From the NCBI GenBank assembly GCA_030529825.1, contig JAUMWD010000006.1:50230-114229 (forward strand): a stretch of DNA of 64,000 nucleotides, given 5' to 3'. How positions within the stretch are numbered: the first letter of the stretch is position 1; every line of letters begins with the position of its first letter. The notes under the pieces are model-generated. The model ran no database searches, was not told the DNA's origin, and worked only from the letters and a program-made list of their open reading frames with translations. Shown in pieces: positions 59,066-64,000 of this stretch. The stretch comes from Bacillota bacterium (GTDB lineage Bacteria; Bacillota; Clostridia; Oscillospirales; Oscillospiraceae). The position numbers and the translations under genes are program-made.

Positions 59066-61363
59066 TTAAATTGCTTCCACACGGCAGGGAGTGTAGCGCC
59101 ATACGGGGTTGCCGGTGAGCTCTTCAATATCCTTGTGGCTGGTGAGAACATTGACATGCTCGCCAATCTTCTTGCCCTGGAAGGTATAGCCGAAGTGGTG
59201 GGGAATCATGCAGTAGCCGCGGCTGGTCTGCCAGGTGTACTCAACGGGAATCTCAAGCTCTCCTGCCTTGGTGGAAACCTTCACCATCTGACCGTTGGCA
59301 AAGCCCATTTCCTTTGCGTCCTCGGGATTCATTGCCAGAGTGTAGGGCTGACGGTACTTGAAGGTGGCGGGGTTACGCATAGTGGCGTTCATGCCGTCAT
59401 CGGAGTGGCGCCCTGCGGAGAGAATGAAATTGCAGCCGCCCTTGAGAGTGAGGTCTTCCTCCTCTGCCTCGGGGGTGATGCGCTTCATGTATTCGTCAAT
59501 TTCCTCGCACCATGTGTGGAATTTCTTGTCCTTGGTACGAATGTGGTTTTTGAGCATATTATCGGGGTCGTTCATACCGATAATTGCTCCTTCGGGGTGG
59601 TTATCGACAAGCTCAAAGGCGGCATCCATCTGACACCAGTCCTTGAACATGGGCATTCTGGAGAGAACGGGATGCTTTTTCTTGTCGTACTTTGCGGTGA
59701 CGAGACCCTTTCCGCAGATGGGGCTGGTGAGCATGCCCGCCCAGCTGATTGCACGGGCGGCGGAGCCGTATGCCTTGCCGAGAGTCAGAGCGATGACGGT
59801 GGCAAGCTGGTCAAAGTTCTTGAGGTGTCCTGCGGCTGTCCAGCCCAGGAGCTTTACGAAGTAAGCCATGCGGTCGCCTGTGAGTACGGCTTTCTCTGCA
59901 GCCTTGTAAAGATACTGGGGCAGCTTGGGGATAAGTCCCATGGCCTCGGTGAGCTCTGCAAAAATCTGAACATCCTCACGGGGTTCGCCCACAGGTGTTA
60001 AGACCTGCTTGCGGGACTGGAATACGATTTCGGGATAGTTAAGGGTGAAGGCGTTGAAGTCGCCGTTGCCCTCGTAGGTGGTTCTGCCGGGAAGGACATA
60101 GTCGGCGATGCGGGTTACCTCGGTCTCGGTGCATTCAATGGCAACGAGAAGCTCAAGATGCTCGAGTGCTTCCTTCATCTTGTTGCTGTCGGGATAGCTG
60201 CGCAGGGGGTTGCCCATGGAGGTAAACATTACGCGTATGCGGTCCTCGTTATTGCCGAGAATTTCATCGGGAATAATGCCTACGGGGAAGACGTTGAGAA
60301 CGGGGAAGCGGTTTGTTACGGGAGCGCGCCAGGTTTTCGGATTATGCTCGTCGCAGAAGGTGCCGCGTTCGATGACACATTCGGGAACAACACTGCCGCC
60401 TTTTACAAGCGCCATGCCGCAGATAACGGTGAGAATGATGCAGAGATAGCTGCTCATGGTGTTGTGTCTGCCGAAGAACAGACCCAGGTCCTGATGCATA
60501 CCCCACTTCTTGGTGGTGAGTATTCTTGCAAAGTCCTCTGCCTGCTGTCTGGGAATGCCGCAGACGCGCAGATATTCATCAATGTCAATACCCTCGAACC
60601 ATCTCTTTGCTCTTGCCCAGTCAGCAACATAGGTGTCTATGTACTGCTTGTTTTCCCAGCCCTTCTCGAGAATCAGCGCAATCAGTGCGCGCAGGAACAG
60701 AGAGTCTGAACCGAGCGCGGGCATGATGTGCATATCTGCCATACGGGCGGTTTCGGAAAGGCGAGGGTCAACGACTATGACCATCTTGTCGGGATTTTCG
60801 GAAAACTCACGGCAGACCTTTCTTGCATCGGGAATCTGATGGGAAACATAGGAGTTTGAACCCCAGTAGATTATGACTTCATTGTTGTGGTCGTCGGGCT
60901 CCATGAAGTGCATCTGGTCGCCGAGAATTTTGCCGTGGCTCCACCAGTTGCCCATGAACTCAATGCCGATGGGATTGAACATATACTGGCTGCCTACCGC
61001 CGCGAGAAGAGACTTGGCAGTAGCGTAGGGAGTCTGAGCGCTGCCCAGTGCGCAGCCGAGGATTGAGAAGGAACGGGGACCGTGGTCGGCAATAATCTTG
61101 TTTGCCTTTTCGGCTATTTCCTTGTATGCCTGCTCCCAGCTTATTTCTTCATAGTGGTCGCCCACTCTCTTGCGGGGATGCAGGATTCTGTCGCCGTGAT
61201 CCACAAAATACTTTGCGGTTCTGCCCTTGCGGCAGCAGTAGCCGTGAGTGCGGGGGCTGTCAGGGTCGGGACGGACACTGACGATTTTGTTGTTTTCAAC
61301 TTCCATTTCCAAGCCGCAGCTCAGAGCGCAGAAGTTGCATTGGGTCTTTTTCCAAACGCCCAT
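59066..61363 (-). CDS. Molybdopterin oxidoreductase of unknown substrate
   Basis: A 765-residue catalytic subunit of the DMSO-reductase family with a 4Fe-4S motif (Cys9, Cys12, Cys16, Cys44, followed by Lys46). There is no twin-arginine signal, so it is cytoplasmic. The family blocks ILGCALGSAQ, IYWGSN, VVDPRLSETARMADMH and, at the end, the cofactor-binding domain (LAMNPEDAKEMGFANGQMV) are present. Counting from the conserved Gly before the metal-ligand site, the position of Sec140 in formate dehydrogenase is Glu135 here, and the adjacent catalytic His is absent. It is therefore not an ordinary formate dehydrogenase; reductase, hydratase or dehydroxylase activity is possible. AGGAGG lies before the ATG. 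Confidence 0.88.
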   Translation of the reverse strand: MGVWKKTQCNFCALSCGLEMEVENNKIVSVRPDPDSPRTHGYCCRKGRTAKYFVDHGDRILHPRKRVGDHYEEISWEQAYKEIAEKANKIIADHGPRSFSILGCALGSAQTPYATAKSLLAAVGSQYMFNPIGIEFMGNWWSHGKILGDQMHFMEPDDHNNEVIIYWGSNSYVSHQIPDARKVCREFSENPDKMVIVVDPRLSETARMADMHIMPALGSDSLFLRALIALILEKGWENKQYIDTYVADWARAKRWFEGIDIDEYLRVCGIPRQQAEDFARILTTKKWGMHQDLGLFFGRHNTMSSYLCIILTVICGMALVKGGSVVPECVIERGTFCDEHNPKTWRAPVTNRFPVLNVFPVGIIPDEILGNNEDRIRVMFTSMGNPLRSYPDSNKMKEALEHLELLVAIECTETEVTRIADYVLPGRTTYEGNGDFNAFTLNYPEIVFQSRKQVLTPVGEPREDVQIFAELTEAMGLIPKLPQYLYKAAEKAVLTGDRMAYFVKLLGWTAAGHLKNFDQLATVIALTLGKAYGSAARAISWAGMLTSPICGKGLVTAKYDKKKHPVLSRMPMFKDWCQMDAAFELVDNHPEGAIIGMNDPDNMLKNHIRTKDKKFHTWCEEIDEYMKRITPEAEEEDLTLKGGCNFILSAGRHSDDGMNATMRNPATFKYRQPYTLAMNPEDAKEMGFANGQMVKVSTKAGELEIPVEYTWQTSRGYCMIPHHFGYTFQGKKIGEHVNVLTSHKDIEELTGNPVWRYTPCRVEAI

Positions 61364-61411
61364 TTGTGTTCCTCCTAAATGTAAAAATAACTTGCTGTAA
61401 TAACATATATA

Positions 61412-61440
61412 ATATTACAAAACCGATTATGGCAATTCAA
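61412..61440 (-). promoter_or_regulatory. Promoter of the oxidoreductase operon
   Basis: Minus strand TTGAAT (61440-61435), a 17-bp spacer and TAATAT (61417-61412). The leader would be about 45 nt and holds no riboswitch-like structure. Confidence 0.65.
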
Positions 61441-61513
61441 TTACCGAAGTATGTTTTCTAAAATGCTCACAAAAATGCTGTTTGTGAATTGACTACCAAA
61501 ACGGAATACCTGT

Positions 61514-61542
61514 TTGACAAAAAACGCAAAATCGGATATAAT
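61514..61542 (+). promoter_or_regulatory. Consensus SigA promoter of the TetR gene
   Basis: TTGACA (61514-61519), a 17-bp spacer and TATAAT (61537-61542): both boxes match consensus exactly. Confidence 0.9.
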
Positions 61543-61568
61543 GTCCGTAAAATATGGACACTGTGTCC
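61542..61568 (+). promoter_or_regulatory. Candidate TetR operator
   Basis: Three TGTCC/GGACA half-sites: TGTCC at 61542-61546, GGACAC at 61556-61561 and GTGTCC at 61563-61568. The last two form a perfect 6-1-6 palindrome just after the start of transcription. Autorepression by the TetR protein is the simple reading. The same half-sites are not seen at the oxidoreductase promoter. Confidence 0.65.
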
Positions 61569-61581
61569 GAGGAGGTTTTTT

Positions 61582-62187
61582 ATGTCTGAAGCCAGTACAA
61601 AATTTCAGAAAACCATAATGGAAGCAGCGATTAAGCTGTTCAAGGAAAAGGGCTATGAGTCTGTTTCCGTCAACGATATATGCAAAAAAGCGGAGATAGC
61701 CCGTTCAACCTTCTACATCAATTTCTCGGGTAAGAAGGACATTATAGATATGATACTCAACGATGTGCGCCTTGACCGTGATGACTTCTTCGGAGATTTC
61801 GTCGCGGCGGAGAATGACTTCGAACGGATGTGGATGCTCTGCAACCGCTATCTGACGGTTGCGATTGATTTCGGTCCCGAGCTTACGGGAGCTCTGTTCC
61901 GCCTCGAACTCATGGGTGAACTTGATGTTCTCGATACAACTCACAAGGTTGACGAGTGGATGATTAAGCTGGCAGTGAACAGTCAAAAGGCAGGTGTGAT
62001 TCTCAATTCAGAGCCTGCAGAGAAGATTGCGCCGCTGGGAGTGGATATCGCTTACTACACAACATATGAATGGTGCAAGCGAAAGGGTAATTTTAATCTG
62101 CGTCAGGTTATCCGCCGCAGAGAAGAGTCAATGTACAATCTTGCCCCCGAATACCGTATGAGCGATGAGGAGCTTGCAAAGCTGTAA
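61582..62187 (+). CDS. TetR/AcrR-family regulator
   Basis: A 201-residue one-component regulator. The N-terminal helix-turn-helix (residues 8-55: QKTIMEAAIKLFKEKGYESVSVNDICKKAEIARSTFYINFSGKKDI) is typical. The C-terminal ligand domain (about 70-190) is variable. The start is ATG 61582, with GAGGAGG 7 bases upstream; earlier codons overlap the promoter. It diverges from the oxidoreductase operon and probably controls it in response to a small molecule, perhaps the enzyme substrate. That link is inferred from position. Confidence 0.92.
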   Translation: MSEASTKFQKTIMEAAIKLFKEKGYESVSVNDICKKAEIARSTFYINFSGKKDIIDMILNDVRLDRDDFFGDFVAAENDFERMWMLCNRYLTVAIDFGPELTGALFRLELMGELDVLDTTHKVDEWMIKLAVNSQKAGVILNSEPAEKIAPLGVDIAYYTTYEWCKRKGNFNLRQVIRRREESMYNLAPEYRMSDEELAKL

Positions 62188-62259
62188 CAACAAAAAGAAA
62201 AAGACTCACATAAGCCTCAATGAAGTAACGGGCGGTAATCAAAATTAAACGATATAAGC

Positions 62260-62298
62260 AAAGCACCAACCGCGTTCAGTAAGCTGTTGGTGCTTTTT
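62260..62298 (+). terminator. Terminator after the TetR gene
   Basis: An 11-bp stem (62260-62270 with 62285-62295) with a 14-nt loop and a T6 run. The flanking 62188-62342 shows no gene. Confidence 0.8.
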
Positions 62299-62342
62299 TG
62301 TTCGTAAATGATGATTAGTCAGAGCAAGTAATATCACATATT

Positions 62343-62774
62343 ATGCGTGACCGGAAAAAGGAACCGGAGCAATCGCAAGTTCGCATCCGCAAGCTGGACG
62401 ACATCATCCAGCATCTGTACGAGGACAAAATTTAGGGGACGACTTCCGATGAGCGCTTTTCCAAAATGTCTGCAAGCTATGAGACGGAACAGGCACAGCT
62501 TGAAGCACTAAAAGACTTCAAGGCTTTTTCCGTTCCAAACAGGACCGAATATGAACAGCTTTTATTGTATTTCCTCTACCGCCACATTCCCGAATGCTAT
62601 GACGATTTTGATGCAGACAGCAAAGTGCTGTTTGCGGTGTTAAGCACGCAAATCCTTGGCACGCTTGCGGGAGAAAACGTTGAAAAGCTCATTGAGCTTG
62701 CGAGGCTCTATTCTGCGGAAATAGAATACTCCGACGAAAACCCCGAGCTTATGTACGATGAGCTGATGAAATAA
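62343..62774 (+). pseudogene. Relic: serine-recombinase tail joined to a fliB 3' fragment
   Basis: One reading frame, interrupted by a TAG at 62433-62435, first encodes QVRIRKLDDIIQHLYEDKI, then after the stop SDERFSKMSASYETEQAQLE. This is the coiled-coil/zinc-ribbon-flanking region of large serine recombinases found in Clostridia. From about 62505 it becomes the C-terminal third of FliB (VPNRTEYEQLLLYFLYRHIPECYDDF and so on to YDELMK). The fliB part is diverged, about four-fifths identical in nucleotides by eye to 54675-54919. The catalytic part of the recombinase is missing. The ATG at 62466 could in theory allow a 102-residue protein, but no good ribosome site is seen. Confidence 0.75.
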
Positions 62775-62801
62775 AAAAGCACCCCAAAGGGGTGCTTTTT
62801 T
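62773..62801. terminator. Bidirectional terminator after the relic
   Basis: A 13-bp stem (62773-62785 with 62789-62801) with a 3-nt loop, A run on the left and T run on the right. It overlaps the stop of the convergent membrane protein gene. Confidence 0.85.
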
Positions 62802-63702
62802 ATTCTTCAAACGCACGCCAATTAATACCGTGCTTATCAAGATAAAGCATCAGCGCATAGGCGTTATCGCAAGTTTTTACGGAAAGCTTCGCAAATTGCT
62901 TTCCGCTGTCCCGATATACAAGCTCGGGTCCTTTAAATAAATCCCATTTATTTTTCTCAAAGCGCAATTCACTGATATGAGCCTTGCGCTTTTTAAAGCC
63001 TCTCCCGCAGTACAGTATTTCACCATCTACATATAACTTCTGATTCAAGACTATAAATAAAGCGGTGGCAAGAATTACCGCAAGTGTCGGTATCCCAAAC
63101 AAAAAATAATCCTCTGTTTCCCATGAGGACAATCCATCTGCAGACATCAGAACTACGGCAAATATGATAAAAGCAGTAGTCACAAATACAATAGCTATCA
63201 ATTTCAAAAGACTGCCAAAATGAAATCCAACGGTAAACTGTCTCTCGCTTTCTCCGTTATACAGCTTTGGCGGATATGCTCTGTCCTTAATTATTCTCCA
63301 AATAATATCGCTGTCAAAGTGCCATTGCTCCACAGAAAAGCATTTTTTGTCACCGCAGAACAGCTCCAGACTTACGGGATTGCGCAGATTCTTAATAATG
63401 CGCATGCCCGTCACTTCATTAAGAGAAAAACTCCTGTCGGAAAGCAGAAATCTGTGCTGATAAACTTTGTCACCCTTAAGCTCAACATACTCCACACGGC
63501 AGAAAACATACGCAAAAAAAGAAAGCAAAAAAATGCCGCCGAACACAGCTAAAGCAAAGATACTAGATTCGGTATCAATAGAACCGTCAGGATTTACGAT
63601 TATCAACACAACAATGCCGGCAAGCATCAGAAGGGTAATAATTGTTGCCACAAAATTCTCGATAATATCATTCCTCGGACGCTTAAGACGGTAGTTTTTC
63701 AT
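62800..63702 (-). CDS. Membrane protein of unknown function
   Basis: A 300-residue protein with two pairs of membrane segments (about residues 22-45 and 50-72; then 150-175 and 182-207). Each pair is followed by a beta-rich soluble part containing a short PH-like pattern (GDKVYQHRFLLSDRSFSLNEV and GEILYCGRGFKKRKAHISEL). This looks like a duplicated two-helix plus PH-like unit. I do not recognise a named function. The ATG at 63702 follows GGGAGGTG; upstream codons in frame run into 5S rRNA. AT content is higher than in the core genes. It sits directly downstream of the rRNA operon. Confidence 0.72.
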   Translation of the reverse strand: MKNYRLKRPRNDIIENFVATIITLLMLAGIVVLIIVNPDGSIDTESSIFALAVFGGIFLLSFFAYVFCRVEYVELKGDKVYQHRFLLSDRSFSLNEVTGMRIIKNLRNPVSLELFCGDKKCFSVEQWHFDSDIIWRIIKDRAYPPKLYNGESERQFTVGFHFGSLLKLIAIVFVTTAFIIFAVVLMSADGLSSWETEDYFLFGIPTLAVILATALFIVLNQKLYVDGEILYCGRGFKKRKAHISELRFEKNKWDLFKGPELVYRDSGKQFAKLSVKTCDNAYALMLYLDKHGINWRAFEE

Positions 63703-63755
63703 AATCTCACCTCCCATTGAATATAAACCGCGGCAACAAAATATGCAACAAATAA

Positions 63756-63784
63756 AAAAAGAACCGCTGCCGAAGCAGCGGTTC
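63756..63784 (-). terminator. rRNA operon terminator
   Basis: A 10-bp stem (63784-63775 with 63770-63761) with a tetraloop and a run of T on the minus strand, 4 bp after the 5S rRNA. Confidence 0.88.
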
Positions 63785-63787
63785 TGT

Positions 63788-63903
<116 letters not shown>

Positions 63904-63970
63904 TATCAAGGGATTACACCCTCAAAACTGAACAGAAGAGAAATTTTCAAGGCAGCCTGCATAACATTGT

Positions 63971-64000
63971 AGGTCAAGCCCTCGGGCGATTAGTACCAAT
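63971..64000 (-). rRNA. rrl: 23S ribosomal RNA, 3' end (partial)
   Basis: The last about 30 nt of 23S rRNA, minus strand: ATTGGTACTAATCGCCCGAG then GGCTTGACC, the typical 3' end. The gene continues past the window. Confidence 0.92.

Noticed and set aside
57692..60001. Long open frame (769 codons) on the plus strand
   Set aside because: Antisense to the Fe-S subunit and oxidoreductase, which have well-defined motifs. No ribosome site and no recognisable domain.
61467..61487. CRP/FNR-type site
   Set aside because: The half-sites are inverted relative to the TGTGA-N6-TCACA consensus and the spacing differs.
63904..63970. tRNA gene between 23S and 5S rRNA
   Set aside because: Only about 68 bp are available and no cloverleaf can be formed.

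Overview
This window looks like chromosome of a spore-forming, moderately GC-rich Firmicute of class Clostridia. The gut Oscillospirales/Ruminococcaceae-type lineage is my best guess. Evidence: Gram-positive ribosome binding sites (GGAGG), SigA-type promoters, the germination protein YpeB, a glgC-glgD pair, an L10 leader RNA, a hlyD-like/yggS/sepF/divIVA/ileS/lspA/rluA cluster, CarD, an ECF folate transporter and an S-layer-homology (SLH) surface protein. Placement is inference from gene content; no 16S rRNA is present. The right edge holds 5S rRNA and the last bases of 23S rRNA, both on the minus strand.

Layout. 1-4.3 kb: an MMPL-family membrane transporter and a coiled-coil membrane protein broken by a frameshift. 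4.3-7.1 kb (minus): gltX then ypeB. 7.2-10.5 kb: trpS, tagO/wecA and wecB (envelope glycopolymer start). 10.6-11.4 kb (minus): three small unknown genes. 11.5-13.8 kb: phosphodiesterase, prs, pth. 13.9-19.5 kb: glycogen operon glgC-glgD-glgP plus a PfkB kinase. 19.7-28.2 kb (minus): CAP/SLH protein, rplJL with L10 leader, and a miaB-unknown-mutS-CPBP-folT operon. 28.3-39.3 kb (plus): mutL-miaA-hfq-hlyD-like, then yggS-sepF-divIVA-ileS-lspA-rluA family. 39.4-44.8 kb: DUF554, Na/Pi cotransporter, and pncB with a lone PTS IIC. 44.8-49.6 kb (minus): SPFH/zinc-ribbon/TPM membrane module, lipid kinase, carD. 49.8-53.9 kb: yfbR, DUF896, AEC transporter, YdcZ-like transporter, pheB, short lysC. 54.0-62.8 kb: fliB followed by an accessory molybdenum region that ends in a recombinase/fliB relic. 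62.8-64.0 kb: a membrane protein and the end of an rRNA operon.

The most interesting part is the accessory block at about 54.9-62.5 kb. A TetR regulator diverges from an operon encoding a cytoplasmic molybdopterin oxidoreductase with Glu where formate dehydrogenase has its metal-binding Sec, a multi-cluster Fe-S protein with a hydrogenase-like domain lacking H-cluster cysteines, and a flavodoxin/ferredoxin protein. Downstream, behind a sequence that closely resembles a Moco riboswitch, lie an ECF-like membrane protein, a small molybdopterin-binding-like lipoprotein-sized protein and mobA. Together these suggest a cofactor-regulated redox system of unknown substrate. The block is bounded by intact fliB on the left and, on the right, a chimeric relic joining a serine-recombinase tail to a diverged fliB 3' fragment, so it was probably acquired.

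Other notable observations: an interspersed hairpin repeat whose right end supplies the ribosome binding site of mutL and miaA; divergent carD and yfbR promoters that share one palindromic -35 box; a terminator stem that contains the ypeB ribosome binding site; an rplJ promoter threaded through a terminator; an aspartokinase with a shortened regulatory domain; and a lone PTS IIC permease coupled to nicotinate salvage.
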